Positions 8,824 through 18,325 are shown, numbered from the stretch's first letter. The stretch: 64,000 nucleotides of DNA from Streptomyces silvae (GCF_016745505.1 NZ_JAERUC010000016.1:62001-126000); one strand, 5' to 3'. Numbers and translations: made by a program. The notes: generated by a model from the letters alone, not told the origin.

Positions 8824-10005
8824 ATGACGACGACCACGACGACCGCCATCACCCACATCGCGAACCTGGTCACCAACGACCCCTCCCTCGGCGACGGGAC
8901 CCCCCTGGGCCTGATCCAGGACGCGGCCGTCGTCATCGACGGCGACCGCATCGCGTGGACCGGTGAATCCAGCAAAGCACCCGCCACCGACAACGCCGTC
9001 GACGCGGGCGGCCGGGCGGTGATCCCCGGCTTCGTCGACTCCCACTCCCACCTGGTGTTCGCCGGGGACCGCACCGCCGAGTTCAACGCCCGTATGTCCG
9101 GCCGCCCCTACTCCGCGGGCGGCATCCGCACCACCGTGGCCGCCACCCGCGCCGCCTCCGACGAGGAGCTCTCCGCCAACGTCGCCCGCTACCTCGCGGA
9201 GGCGCTCCGGCAGGGCACCACCACCTTCGAGACCAAGTCCGGCTACGGCCTCACCGTCGAGGACGAGGCACGCGCCCTGCGCATCGCCGCCACCCACACC
9301 GACGAGGTCACCTTCCTCGGCGCCCACATCGTCTCCCCGGACTACGCCGACGACCCCGCGGGCTACGTGGACCTCGTCACCGGGCCGATGCTGGACGCCT
9401 GCGCCCCGTACGCCCGTTGGATCGACGTCTTCTGCGAGCGCGGCGCCTTCGACGAGGACCAGGCGCGCACGATCCTCACCGCCGGAGCGGCCAGGGGCCT
9501 GCACCCCCGTGTCCACGCCAACCAGCTGGGCCACGGCCCCGGGGTCCGGCTCGCCGTCGAGCTGGACGCGGCCTCCGCCGACCACTGCACCCACCTCGAC
9601 GACGCCGACCTCGACGCGCTCGGCCAGGGAAGGACCGTCGCCACCCTGCTCCCGGGCGCCGAGTTCTCCACACGCGCGCAGTGGCCCGACGCCCGCCGCA
9701 TCCTCGGCGCGGGCGCCACCGTCGCCCTGTCCACGGACTGCAACCCGGGCTCCTCGTTCACCTCCTCCATGCCGTTCTGCATCGCCCTCGCCGTACGGGA
9801 CATGGGCATGACTCCCGACGAGGCGCTCTGGTCGGCGACCGCCGGCGGGGCCGCGGCGCTGCGCCGCACCGACGTCGGCCGCCTCACCCCCGGCGCCCGG
9901 GCCGACCTCGTGATGCTGGACGCGCCGAGCCATGTCCACCTCGCCTACCGGCCGGGGGTCCCGCTGGTCCGCGCGGTGTGGCGGGCCGGGGAGCGGGCTC
10001 TCTGA
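8824..10005 (+). CDS. hutI: Imidazolonepropionase HutI
   Basis: A 393-residue metal-dependent amidohydrolase that opens the imidazolone ring to give N-formimino-L-glutamate. Family motifs include [16 protein letters not shown] (metal ligands), [11 protein letters not shown] and [15 protein letters not shown]. The ATG at 8824 gives the usual length ([16 protein letters not shown]). Only a weak AAGAAAG site lies upstream, and the frame is open through the preceding 30-bp repeats, so an N-terminally extended form from GTG at 8740 cannot be excluded but is unlikely. It is last in the hut operon. Confidence 0.95.
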   Translation: MTTTTTTAITHIANLVTNDPSLGDGTPLGLIQDAAVVIDGDRIAWTGESSKAPATDNAVDAGGRAVIPGFVDSHSHLVFAGDRTAEFNARMSGRPYSAGGIRTTVAATRAASDEELSANVARYLAEALRQGTTTFETKSGYGLTVEDEARALRIAATHTDEVTFLGAHIVSPDYADDPAGYVDLVTGPMLDACAPYARWIDVFCERGAFDEDQARTILTAGAARGLHPRVHANQLGHGPGVRLAVELDAASADHCTHLDDADLDALGQGRTVATLLPGAEFSTRAQWPDARRILGAGATVALSTDCNPGSSFTSSMPFCIALAVRDMGMTPDEALWSATAGGAAALRRTDVGRLTPGARADLVMLDAPSHVHLAYRPGVPLVRAVWRAGERAL

Positions 10006-10031
10006 CGGTCCGGCGGCGGCGGATCCGGTTT

Positions 10032-10045
10032 TGACCGGTCGGTCA
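10032..10045. promoter_or_regulatory. 14-bp perfect palindrome after hutI
   Basis: TGACCG-GT-CGGTCA lies 27 bases past hutI and about 40 bases before a TACCGT -10-like box (10087-10092) of the next gene. It could be an operator for the polysaccharide cluster. The stem is short, and a terminator role is less likely. Confidence 0.3.
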
Positions 10046-10086
10046 CGGGATGTCGCGGTCGTCTACCGCCGGGTGACGGGGCCCGG

Positions 10087-10092
10087 TACCGT
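10087..10092 (+). promoter_or_regulatory. Candidate -10 box for the polysaccharide cluster
   Basis: TACCGT fits the TANNNT -10 pattern and would start transcription near 10099, about 35 bases before the GNAT-like gene. No convincing -35 is visible. The upstream hut operon has ended and a palindrome lies between, so a separate promoter here is reasonable. Confidence 0.3.
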
Positions 10093-10133
10093 TCTGGGCA
10101 GCGTGGCTCAGGGGGTAGGACCGGGGGGTCTTG

Positions 10134-11231
10134 GTGAGCGGCAGGCGCATACGTGTGGTCAGGCCCGGGGATCTGGGCGCGGGGGACATCGAGAGCTGGC
10201 GGGAGCTGCGGGCCAGGTCCGGGGCCCCGGCCCATCCGTTCATGGAACCGGAGTTCACCCTCGCCGTCGGCCGCGTCCGGCCGCGCGCACGGGTGGCGGT
10301 CATCGGCGAGGAGTCCGGGGCGACGGCCGGCTTCCTGCCCTTCGAGCGGGGCCCGCTCGGCCACGGCCGGGCCATCGGCCTGGGGGTCTCCGACGTCCAG
10401 GGCGCCGTGCTGCGCCCCGGGCTCGAGCTGGACGCGAAGGAGCTGCTGCGGGCCTGCGGGCTCTCGGCCTGGGAGTTCGACAACCTGGAGGAGGGCCAGG
10501 GTCTCTTCGCGCCGGACGCGGCGCGCGCGTACGCCTCGTACGTCATCGATGTCGGCGACGGGTACGCGGCGTACGAGAAGACCCTGCGCGCGCAGGCGCC
10601 GAAGTTCCTCAGGACCACGCTGGCCAAGGAGCGCAAGCTCGGCCGTGACGCCGGGGAGGTGCGGTTCGTCCTCGACGAGCGGGACCCGGAGGTGCTGGGG
10701 ACCCTGATGGGGTGGAAGTCCGCCCAGTACCGCAGGACCGGCCGCCGCGACCGCTTCGCGAAGGAGTGGATCCGCGGCCTGACGGAGTTCCTCTTCCACA
10801 CCGGGGCGCCCGGCTGCTCGGGCCTGCTCTCCGTCCTGTACGCCGGTGACCGGCCGGTGGCCGCCCACTTCGGGCTGCGCTCGCGGACGGTGCTCTCGTG
10901 CTGGTTCCCGGCGTACGACCCGGCGTTCGCGAAGTACTCGCCGGGCCTGATCCTGCATCTGCGGATGGCACGGGCGGCCGCGGACGACGGCATCGGGATG
11001 CTCGACATGGGGCGCGGGGCGGCCGAGTACAAGGACGCCCTGAGGACCGGTGAACTCACGGTGTACGAGGGAGCCTCCGTCAGGCCGGGCGCGGGCGCGG
11101 CGCTCCAGTGGATCGGCCGCGAACCCTCCCGCCGCGCACACGGTTTCGTACGGAACCGGCCCCGGCTGGCGGGCCTGGCGCAGCGCGGCCTCGAACGGGC
11201 CGGCCGGCTGCGCGAACCGAAACGTCCATAG
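10134..11231 (+). CDS. GNAT/BioF2-like acyltransferase, polysaccharide cluster
   Basis: A 365-residue protein resembling the BioF2-like (CelD/BcsL-type) double-GNAT acetyltransferases of polysaccharide loci. The second GNAT half is visible in GLLSVLYAGDRPVAAHFGL and FPAYDPAFAKYSPGLILHLR, followed by LDMGRGAAEYKDAL, the family signature. GTG at 10134 is chosen because GGGGGG lies five bases upstream; TTG at 10131 is too close. It heads a plus-strand run into a glycosyltransferase 21 bases later, so it probably acylates a sugar precursor or the polymer. The acyl donor and acceptor are unknown. Confidence 0.8.
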   Translation: MSGRRIRVVRPGDLGAGDIESWRELRARSGAPAHPFMEPEFTLAVGRVRPRARVAVIGEESGATAGFLPFERGPLGHGRAIGLGVSDVQGAVLRPGLELDAKELLRACGLSAWEFDNLEEGQGLFAPDAARAYASYVIDVGDGYAAYEKTLRAQAPKFLRTTLAKERKLGRDAGEVRFVLDERDPEVLGTLMGWKSAQYRRTGRRDRFAKEWIRGLTEFLFHTGAPGCSGLLSVLYAGDRPVAAHFGLRSRTVLSCWFPAYDPAFAKYSPGLILHLRMARAAADDGIGMLDMGRGAAEYKDALRTGELTVYEGASVRPGAGAALQWIGREPSRRAHGFVRNRPRLAGLAQRGLERAGRLREPKRP

Positions 11232-11252
11232 CGTCACGACCGGGGGGACCGG

Positions 11253-12611
11253 ATGCGGCACCGGAACGGACAGACAGGGAAGACACCGCCGTCACCCGAC
11301 ATCGGCCGGCTCAGTGGCCTGGCCGTCGCCGAGCTGGAGCTCGACGCGGCCGACGGCACCGGCGTACGACTGGGGCAAGTGCCCGGCGGGCCGCCCCTGG
11401 ACACCGCCCCGCGCGACGGCGGTGACCAGCGGTTCCTCGCCCTCGTACGGCTGCGCGGGCGCCCCGTCGGCACGGTCGTCGGGCGCGTCAGGGCGGGCGA
11501 CGACCCGGCCTCCGTGCTGGCCGAGCAGGCGGCGGACGAGATCGTCGTGCCGGACGCTTCGGACGCTTCGGCAGCCCCGCAGCGCCCGGCCGGGGACGTG
11601 CCGAGGGCCACCGTCGTCGTCGCGACCCGGGAGCGCCCCGAGCAGCTGGCCCGCGCCCTCGACTCGCTGCTCGCCCAGGACCACCCGGACTTCGAGATCG
11701 TGGTTGTCGACAACGCCCCGGCCACCGGCGCCACCCGCGAGCTGATCGCCTCCGCCTACGCCGGCCGGGGTGTGCGCTACGTCCTGGAGCCGGTGCCCGG
11801 CCTGGCCGCGGCCCACAACCGGGGTGTCGCCGTGGCCGGTTCCGAGATCCTGGCCTTCACCGACGACGACGTCATCGCCGACCCGCACTGGCTGACCGCG
11901 CTCACCCGGCCCTTCGGTGAGCACCCCAGGCCGGCCTGTGTCACGGGCCTGATCCTGCCGGCCAGGCTGACCACCCCCGCCCAGGTCCTGCTGGAGAGCC
12001 ACGGCGGATTCGCCAAGGGGTTCACCGAGCGCCGCTACGACCCGGCGCACCCGCCGGCCGACGAGCCGCTCTTCCCTTTCACCGCCGGACGGTTCGGCTC
12101 CGGGGCCAACATGGCGTTCCGCGCCGGGCCGTTGCGCGCGATCGGCGGCTTCGACCCCGCGACCGGCACCGGCACCGCGGCCAAGGGGGGCGACGACCTC
12201 TACGCGTTCGTACGGCTCCTCGCCGAGGGGCACCCGCTGCACTACACGCCCGACGCGATCGTCTGGCACCACCACAGGGAGCGCTGGGAGGACCTGTGCG
12301 GGCAGGCGTACGGCTACGGCGCCGGGCTCACCGCCTCCCTCACCGCGCTCCTGGTCCGCAGGCCCGCCCTGCTGCCGCCGCTGCTGGCCCGGCTGCCGCG
12401 CGGCCTGGCCCACGCCCGCGCGATGACGGCCGCGCGTACGGCCGGTGCCGTGGGCCGCACCGGTGTCCCCGGCACGCACGGCGCGTCCACCCACCCGTGG
12501 CCCCGGCACCTGTCCCGCCTGGAGCGGCGCGGTCTGCTGTACGGCCCCCTCGGGTACGTACGGGCCCGGCTGGCCGTCCGGGGTGCGCCCCTTCCCTGGG
12601 AGGGGGCGTGA
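11253..12611 (+). CDS. Family 2 glycosyltransferase
   Basis: A 452-residue protein with an unusual N-terminal segment of about 115 residues and then a GT-A glycosyltransferase-2 domain: ATVVVATRERPEQLARALDS, IVVVDNAPATG, EILAFTDDDVIADPHWL (DDD nucleotide/metal motif) and GSGANMAFRAGPLRAIGGFD. The N-terminal segment (ELELDAADGTGVRLG and onward) resembles the extra domain of actinobacterial GT2 proteins. No membrane helices are evident. Its stop overlaps the next GTG by four bases, tying it to the deacetylase. The transferred sugar cannot be told. Confidence 0.88.
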   Translation: MRHRNGQTGKTPPSPDIGRLSGLAVAELELDAADGTGVRLGQVPGGPPLDTAPRDGGDQRFLALVRLRGRPVGTVVGRVRAGDDPASVLAEQAADEIVVPDASDASAAPQRPAGDVPRATVVVATRERPEQLARALDSLLAQDHPDFEIVVVDNAPATGATRELIASAYAGRGVRYVLEPVPGLAAAHNRGVAVAGSEILAFTDDDVIADPHWLTALTRPFGEHPRPACVTGLILPARLTTPAQVLLESHGGFAKGFTERRYDPAHPPADEPLFPFTAGRFGSGANMAFRAGPLRAIGGFDPATGTGTAAKGGDDLYAFVRLLAEGHPLHYTPDAIVWHHHRERWEDLCGQAYGYGAGLTASLTALLVRRPALLPPLLARLPRGLAHARAMTAARTAGAVGRTGVPGTHGASTHPWPRHLSRLERRGLLYGPLGYVRARLAVRGAPLPWEGA

Positions 12612-13420
12612 GCGCGCGCGGGGCGTCCCGGATACCCGTGCTGCTGTACCACGCGGTGATGGACGACCCGCCGGAGTGGATCGCGGAGTTCACCGTCAGA
12701 CCCGGGGAGTTCGCCGCCCAGCTGGACGCGGTCGCCGCCAGCGGCCGTACGCCGGTCCCGGTGAGCGCCCTCGCCGCGCATCTCGTGGGACGGGGGGCGC
12801 TGCCGGACCGGCCGGTCGTCCTGACCTTCGACGACGGCTTCGCGGACCTGCCGGGGCCGACCGCCGAGGCGCTCGCCGGACGGTCGATGCCGGCCACCGC
12901 CTATCTCACGACCGGCGCGCTGGCACGCTCGGGGAAAGGGGGCAGCCTGCTGCCGCCCGCCCCCATGATGTGCCTGGAGCAGGCGCCCCTGCTGGAGCAG
13001 TACGGCATGGAGGTGGGCGGGCACACCGTCACGCACGCGCAGCTGGACACGCTGCCCGGAGCGGCCCTGCGCACCGAACTCGTCGACTCCAGGACAGCGT
13101 TGGAGGACGTCCTGGGCCATGAGGTGGTCCATCTCGCCTATCCGCACGGGTACAACAGCGCGCGGGTGCGCCGGGCCGCCCGGGACGCCGGTTACGAGTC
13201 CGCGGTGGCCGTCCGGCACGCGCTCAGCTCGGACCGGGACGAGCCGTACCGGATCGCCCGGCTGATCCTGCGGCGGAGCCACACGGTGCGGGACGTCGAG
13301 CGCTGGATGGCGGGCGAGGGCGCACGGACGGCCCCGTTCCGCGACGCACCGCCCACGGTCGGCTGGCGCTGGTACCGGCGGGCACGGGCCGCCGCACGGG
13401 GGCCCGTCTTCGCGGGGTGA
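12608..13420 (+). CDS. Polysaccharide deacetylase (NodB-type, CE4)
   Basis: A 270-residue CE4 esterase. The catalytic/metal motif is TFDDGF (Asp75 and Asp76), and the zinc His-x3-His is GGHTVTH (His139 and His143); the later YPHGYNS corresponds to motif 3. No clear signal peptide is visible, so it may act in the cytoplasm on a precursor or be exported by another route. GTG at 12608 overlaps the glycosyltransferase stop (GTGA). Together with the upstream acyltransferase it suggests adjustment of acetylation on an amino-sugar glycan. Confidence 0.9.
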   Translation: MSARGASRIPVLLYHAVMDDPPEWIAEFTVRPGEFAAQLDAVAASGRTPVPVSALAAHLVGRGALPDRPVVLTFDDGFADLPGPTAEALAGRSMPATAYLTTGALARSGKGGSLLPPAPMMCLEQAPLLEQYGMEVGGHTVTHAQLDTLPGAALRTELVDSRTALEDVLGHEVVHLAYPHGYNSARVRRAARDAGYESAVAVRHALSSDRDEPYRIARLILRRSHTVRDVERWMAGEGARTAPFRDAPPTVGWRWYRRARAAARGPVFAG

Positions 13421-13482
13421 AGCGGGCGGACCGCTCGGGACGGAGAAAGGGCGGAGAGCGCCACAAAGGCGAAGCAGATTCC

Positions 13483-13488
13483 TATACT
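13483..13488 (+). promoter_or_regulatory. Candidate -10 box upstream of membrane glycan gene
   Basis: TATACT sits in a short AT-rich island (about 13471-13497) between the deacetylase and the next gene, about 64 bases before its GTG. No clear -35 is seen. It would give the membrane-protein half of the cluster its own promoter. Confidence 0.3.
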
Positions 13489-13551
13489 TCGCTTAAGGGG
13501 ACAGGACAGCGGCGTGACGGCCGCGACCACATCCGTGGGGGGAGTCGCACC

Positions 13552-15441
13552 GTGCCACAGCATGTGCCCGCGCAGGTCGAGGGGGACACCGCGGGGAGCG
13601 CCGAGCCGGTGCCGCCTCCCGGCGCCGTCCCCGGAGAGACGCCCCGCCGCGTCCCCGGCGCGCGGGGACCCCGGGCACTGCTCACCGGGCTGCCGTTACT
13701 CCTGGCAGCCGCCCTCTGGGGCCTCTCGCTGCCGCACATCGGGTTCCGCTCGATGGGCGAGTACGGCCTCCTGGACCGGCTGCCCGTCACCTACTACCTC
13801 TCCCTGCTCGTCCTGACCGCGGGCTTCCTGGCCGCCCTCCGCCGCGCGGGCACGGCCCCCTGGTGGCCCGCCCTGTACTGCGCCGGGCTCCTGATGGCGC
13901 TCAAGGGCGTGCCCGCCGTCCTGTACGACTCGGAGCGCTACCCCTGGGCCTCCAAGCACGACGCCGTCGTCAACCACCTGCTGGCCAACGGCGAACTGCG
14001 CCCGGACGAGCACCTGTCCGGCAACATGTCCGCCTACGACCAGTGGCCCGGCTTCTTCACGCTCAACGGCGGTCTCGTCCGCGCCTTCGGGGCCGACGGT
14101 GCCGCCACGTACCTCAACTGGGCGCCCATCGTCCTCGGCCTGCTGACGATGCCGGTCCTGATCCTGATCTACCGCACCTTCAGCGAGGACCGGCGGCTCG
14201 TGTGGACCGCCGTCTGGATCTTCCAGCTCGCCAACTGGGTGGGCCAGGACTACTTCGCCCCGCAGGGCCTCGCCTACCTCCTCCACCTCGCCGTACTCGC
14301 CGTCGTCGTACGGCACTTCGTACGCCCCGGCGCGGCGGGGCGGCTGCGCTCGCGCTCCTGGCCCGACCCGGCCGCCGCGGCCGTCCCGCCGCCCACCGGC
14401 ACCCGGCAGCGCGCGGTCTGCGTCGTGGTCCTGGTGCCCCTGCTCGTGGCGATCAACGCGGTGCACCAGCTGACCCCGGTGATGCTCTGCGTCACCCTGC
14501 TCGCCTTCAGCCTCACCCGGCGCTACCGCAACCTCGGGCTCCTGGCCGTCGCCGGGGCGCTCATGCTGGCCTGGGACCTCACCATGGGCCGCCCCCTGTT
14601 CACCGAGACGCTGGGCACGCTGCGCGACTCGCTCGGACAGCTCACCCAGAACTCCCGCGCCGGATACGCCGGACAGCTCACCGGCGCCGGCCCCGAACTC
14701 GCCGGCCGCGCCAACGTCCTGATGGTGCTGGCCGTCGCCGTCCTCGCGGGCGCGGCCCTCCTGCTGCGACGCCGCCTGGTGCACAGCGCCCTGCCGTTGC
14801 TGCTGGCCTCCGTCGCGCCCGTACCCCTGTTCGTGGTCAACGACTACGGCGGCGAGATGCTCTTCCGGGTCTACCTGTTCGCGCTCCCGGGCGCCGCCTT
14901 CTTCGCCGCCGCGGCGCTCGTCCCCGCCGCCGGGGGTACCGGGGCGCACCGGGTCCGGCCCGCCGTACGCAGGATCTGCGCGGTCGCCCTCCCGGTGACG
15001 CTGGTCGCGCTGCTGGCCGGCTTCATGCCCTCGTACTACGGCAAGGAGCGGATGAACTACACCCCGCCCGCCGAGACCGCGCTCGTCACCCGCACCCTCG
15101 ACCGGGCCCCCGAGGGGTCGCTGATCCTGGCCACCACGGGCTCCTTCCCGCAGGCGCTGCACCGCTACGACCGGCTGGAGCACTGGTTCTTCGCCGAGCA
15201 GGAGCTCCCGGAGAACGTCGGGATGCTCAAGGACCCGGCGGGCTATCTCTCCACGCGGCTGCCGCCCGCCACCACGGCCTACGTCATCCTCACGCGCACC
15301 CAGGACATCTACACCGCCGGCGAGGGACTGCTTCCCCCCGGCGGCTTCGCCGCACTGACCCGGGACCTCACCGCCTCGCCGCTCTTCCACGTGGTCGAAC
15401 GGACCGGATACGGCGTCGTCCTGCGCTACGACAGCCCCTGA
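13552..15441 (+). CDS. Large polytopic membrane protein, GT-C-like
   Basis: A 629-residue membrane protein with a Pro-rich cytoplasmic start (about 45 residues), roughly 11-12 predicted membrane segments, and a soluble extracytoplasmic C-terminal domain (about residues 500-629). An early loop contains DSERYPWASKHDAVVNHLL, and such charged loops are typical of GT-C glycosyltransferases and polymerases that use lipid-linked sugars. I recognise no named family. GTG at 13552 is chosen because GGGGGAG lies eight bases upstream; the longer frame from 13417 overlaps the deacetylase end. It may be the polymerase or lipid-linked sugar transferase of the cluster. Confidence 0.75.
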   Translation: MPQHVPAQVEGDTAGSAEPVPPPGAVPGETPRRVPGARGPRALLTGLPLLLAAALWGLSLPHIGFRSMGEYGLLDRLPVTYYLSLLVLTAGFLAALRRAGTAPWWPALYCAGLLMALKGVPAVLYDSERYPWASKHDAVVNHLLANGELRPDEHLSGNMSAYDQWPGFFTLNGGLVRAFGADGAATYLNWAPIVLGLLTMPVLILIYRTFSEDRRLVWTAVWIFQLANWVGQDYFAPQGLAYLLHLAVLAVVVRHFVRPGAAGRLRSRSWPDPAAAAVPPPTGTRQRAVCVVVLVPLLVAINAVHQLTPVMLCVTLLAFSLTRRYRNLGLLAVAGALMLAWDLTMGRPLFTETLGTLRDSLGQLTQNSRAGYAGQLTGAGPELAGRANVLMVLAVAVLAGAALLLRRRLVHSALPLLLASVAPVPLFVVNDYGGEMLFRVYLFALPGAAFFAAAALVPAAGGTGAHRVRPAVRRICAVALPVTLVALLAGFMPSYYGKERMNYTPPAETALVTRTLDRAPEGSLILATTGSFPQALHRYDRLEHWFFAEQELPENVGMLKDPAGYLSTRLPPATTAYVILTRTQDIYTAGEGLLPPGGFAALTRDLTASPLFHVVERTGYGVVLRYDSP

Positions 15442-15472
15442 GCCACACGCCCCAGAGCAGGAAGGCAGCCAC

Positions 15473-15895
15473 GTGTCCGAGAACCGGCAACCGGCACTCC
15501 CCGCCCGCCGGACCCTGATCAGAGCCGCCCTGGCGCTCTCCGGGTGGGTGGCGCTCGCCGCGACCGCGCTGCCGGGGGGTGCGCCCCTGCGCTGGATCCC
15601 CGGGCTCCTCTTCGTCTGCTTCGGCCCCGGCCTCGCCCTGCTGTATCCGCAGCCGGGGCCGCTGAGGCCGGGTGCCCGGCTGGAAGCGGCGGCGCTCGCC
15701 GCACCCGTCGGGCTGTCCCTGGCCGTCCTCACGGCCACCGCGCTGTTCCTGGTGCGGAGCTTCTCGGGTACGGCGTTCCTGGTGACCCTCGCCGCGCTCA
15801 CCACCCTCGCCTCGGCGCTCCCCGGACTCCCGCTGCCCGCGGCCACCCGGGGCGCCGTCGAGCGGGCCGGGGCGACACCGGTGAGGCGCCGGTGA
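15473..15895 (+). CDS. Small membrane protein of polysaccharide cluster
   Basis: A 140-residue protein with about four hydrophobic stretches and a basic C-terminus (ATPVRRR). It follows the large membrane protein by 31 bases and its stop overlaps the GTG of the GH26-like gene (GTGA), so all three are probably one operon. It resembles the N-terminal membrane part of some DUF1616-type actinobacterial proteins but I cannot assign it. The job is unknown; a helper subunit of the membrane glycan machinery is possible. Confidence 0.65.
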   Translation: MSENRQPALPARRTLIRAALALSGWVALAATALPGGAPLRWIPGLLFVCFGPGLALLYPQPGPLRPGARLEAAALAAPVGLSLAVLTATALFLVRSFSGTAFLVTLAALTTLASALPGLPLPAATRGAVERAGATPVRRR

Positions 15896-17004
15896 CCCGC
15901 CGCCGTCCCCCTCCGTACGCGGTGCTCGCCCTGCTCTCCGCCGCCGCGCTGCTGACCGGGCTCCTCGCCTGGTTCGGCCCGCCCACCCCGGGGGACGACG
16001 AGGGCGTGCCGTCGGCCGGCGCCCTCCCCGCCGACGCCGCCACCGGCCCGGTGCCCGGCGGGAGTTGCGCCCCCACCGCCACGCTCGTACCGCCGTGCGG
16101 CGCCTGGTGGGGTGCGTACATCCCGTACGCGGAGAACGGTTCGCTCAAGGACGCCGTGTACGCCTTCGAGAAGAAGATCGGCCGGAAGCTCGACCTCCTG
16201 TACACGTACCACGACATGTCGGGCACCGAGCTCGACGGTCAGCTCCTGACCCCCGACGAGCAGGTGCTCGGCCGGGACCGGCTGCTGATGCTGGCCTGGG
16301 AGTCGACGGTCTGGCGCGAACCCCACCACGCGGGCTGGACCGAGGACCAGCTCGGCTGGGCGAAGATCGCCTCGGGGGCGTACGACCGCGAGATCATCGA
16401 CCCGCAGGCGCGGCGCGTCAAGGCGTACGGGAAGCGGGTGTTCTTCTCCTTCGACCAGGAGGTCGACGCCCGGGTCGGTGACGCGGGCACCCCCGAGGAG
16501 TACGTCGCCGCCTACCGCCACCTCCACGACCGGTTCGAGGAGCTGGGCGTGGACAACGTGGTGTGGGTGTGGACGGTCTCCGGCTACCTCGCCAACGCGA
16601 AGCTCTTCGAACGGCTCTACCCGGGCGACGCGTACGTCGACTGGATCGGCATGGACCAGTACAACTACTTCACCTGCCACGACACCACGGACTGGAAGGA
16701 CTTCGACCGCAGCCAGCGGCCGGCCTACGAGTGGCTGCGCACCCACATCAGCGCCGACAAGCCGCTGATGTTCGCCGAGTTCGCCACGGTCCCCGATCCG
16801 GCGGACGAGGACCGCCAGCGCGAGTGGTACGAGGAGATCCCCGAGGCCGCCCGGACGATGCCCGGGGCCAAGGCGCTGGTGCACTGGAACCGGGCGGTCC
16901 CGGGCGAGGGCTGTGATCTCACGGTCGACGACGGTCCGGGCCTGGAGGGGTACCGCACGGCGGGCCGGGACAGCTGGTTCAGGCAGCCGGTGCCCGGCCG
17001 CTGA
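15892..17004 (+). CDS. GH26-like secreted glycoside hydrolase
   Basis: A 370-residue protein with an N-terminal membrane/signal segment (about residues 8-27) and a TIM-barrel domain resembling glycoside hydrolase family 26 (beta-mannanase type). Likely acid/base Glu190 is in FSFDQEVD and likely nucleophile Glu296 in MFAEFAT; the aromatic IGMDQYNYF precedes the latter. It begins at a GTG overlapping the previous stop. The context is biosynthetic, so it may trim, release or length-control the polymer made by the cluster. Its last 26 bases overlap the end of the flippase gene on the other strand. Confidence 0.8.
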   Translation: MTRRRPPPYAVLALLSAAALLTGLLAWFGPPTPGDDEGVPSAGALPADAATGPVPGGSCAPTATLVPPCGAWWGAYIPYAENGSLKDAVYAFEKKIGRKLDLLYTYHDMSGTELDGQLLTPDEQVLGRDRLLMLAWESTVWREPHHAGWTEDQLGWAKIASGAYDREIIDPQARRVKAYGKRVFFSFDQEVDARVGDAGTPEEYVAAYRHLHDRFEELGVDNVVWVWTVSGYLANAKLFERLYPGDAYVDWIGMDQYNYFTCHDTTDWKDFDRSQRPAYEWLRTHISADKPLMFAEFATVPDPADEDRQREWYEEIPEAARTMPGAKALVHWNRAVPGEGCDLTVDDGPGLEGYRTAGRDSWFRQPVPGR

Positions 17005-18325
17005 CCCGCCCCCTCCTCCCGGGCGCCCGGGAGGTGAGGGCCGAGCGGAGCCCCGGCGCGGACACGGCCGCCACGGCGGTCATCGCCGCCAGCATCGCCC
17101 AGCCCGCCCCGGCGATCCCGGCCGGGCCGAGCAGCACGGCCGCGCCGCCCAGGACGAGGACGCACATCGCGCCCTGGAGGACGGCCAGCGCGCCGGTGCG
17201 GCCCTGCACCCGCAGCACGCCGATGTACAGCTCGACGACGACCCGGGGCAGGGCGGCCGCCGCCAGCAGCCGCAGGACCAGGGCGCCGTGGACGGCGTAG
17301 CCCGGGCCGAAGGGGCTGAGGATCTGCGGGGCGAAGATCACCAGGACGGCCACGACGGGGACGAGCAGGACCGCCATGCGGCGCAGCGCCCCGCGCACCC
17401 CGTCGGCCAGCCGGCCGGGGCTGTGCGAGGCGTGCGCGGTGAGGGAGGAGGCCATGTTGACGGCCATGAACTCCATGGTGCCGCCGACGGTGTAGGCGAT
17501 GTAGAAGAAGCCGTTGTGCGCGGCGTCGAAGCGCACCGCCACCATCACCGGCAGCAGATTGATCATGGCCAGGCTGAAGAGCGCGCCGACGGAGTCCCCG
17601 GCCAGGAACCTGCCGATCTCGCGCATCCGGGGCGGCTCCCGGTCCCGGTCGTCCCCGGCCTGGCGCGGGATCAGCCGGCGGAAGACCAGCCAGCCGAGCG
17701 GCAGCACGGACAGCGCGATGGCGGCGGCCCAGGAGACGAAGACGCCGAGGACGGGAAGGGCGCCCGCGAACACGGCGAGGAGCAGCAGCTTGCCGAGGGA
17801 GAACACCGCGTTGCCGACGGGGACCCAGACGGCCTTGCGCAGCCCGGTCAGCACCCCGTCCTGGAGGGTGAGGACCGCCCAGGCGACGCAGGAGCCGGTG
17901 AAGACGAGCCCGGCGGAGAGCGTGCCGAGCGGGGCGTACGAGTCGCCCCAGAGGTCCAGCGTGAGCAGGAAGACCGTGCAGGCGAGGGTCACGACGACGG
18001 AGCTGGCGAGATACGTACGGGCGACCAGGGAGCCGGTGGCACGCCCCGCGCGGGGCACGTAGCGGACGACGGCGCCGATCATCGTGGTCGCGGTGACCGA
18101 GGCGAGGAGCCGCATCGCGGCGATGGCGGCGGAGCCCTGGCCGACGGCCTCCTCCGTGTAGTAGCGGGCGGCGACCAGCCAGAAGCCGAGGCCGAGCGCG
18201 GCGGAGACACCGGTGGAGAGCATCAGGGCGTAGGCGTTGCGGAACATCGAGTCGCCGCCCGCACCGCCCCCGGGGGCCGGGGGAACCGCTTCCCCCGGCC
18301 GGCCGGCTCTCGCCGTGTCAGCCAC
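16979..18325 (-). CDS. Polysaccharide flippase (MOP superfamily, Wzx-like)
   Basis: A 448-residue integral membrane protein with about 12-14 hydrophobic segments, of the MOP exporter superfamily that flips lipid-linked oligosaccharides. LMLSTGVSAALGLGFWLVAA near the start and RYYTEEAVGQGSAAIAAMRL are typical of such flippases. GTG at 18325 overlaps the aminotransferase stop by eight bases, so these two are one minus-strand operon. It converges on the GH26-like gene with a 26-base overlap of coding ends. It supplies the export step missing from the plus-strand genes. Confidence 0.87.
   Translation of the reverse strand: MADTARAGRPGEAVPPAPGGGAGGDSMFRNAYALMLSTGVSAALGLGFWLVAARYYTEEAVGQGSAAIAAMRLLASVTATTMIGAVVRYVPRAGRATGSLVARTYLASSVVVTLACTVFLLTLDLWGDSYAPLGTLSAGLVFTGSCVAWAVLTLQDGVLTGLRKAVWVPVGNAVFSLGKLLLLAVFAGALPVLGVFVSWAAAIALSVLPLGWLVFRRLIPRQAGDDRDREPPRMREIGRFLAGDSVGALFSLAMINLLPVMVAVRFDAAHNGFFYIAYTVGGTMEFMAVNMASSLTAHASHSPGRLADGVRGALRRMAVLLVPVVAVLVIFAPQILSPFGPGYAVHGALVLRLLAAAALPRVVVELYIGVLRVQGRTGALAVLQGAMCVLVLGGAAVLLGPAGIAGAGWAMLAAMTAVAAVSAPGLRSALTSRAPGRRGRVSGRAPAA

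Noticed and set aside
13696..16884. A 1062-residue open frame on the minus strand
   Set aside because: It lies opposite three well-supported plus-strand genes, has no recognisable domain, and is rich in Arg/Gly/Asp as expected for antisense frames in high-GC DNA.
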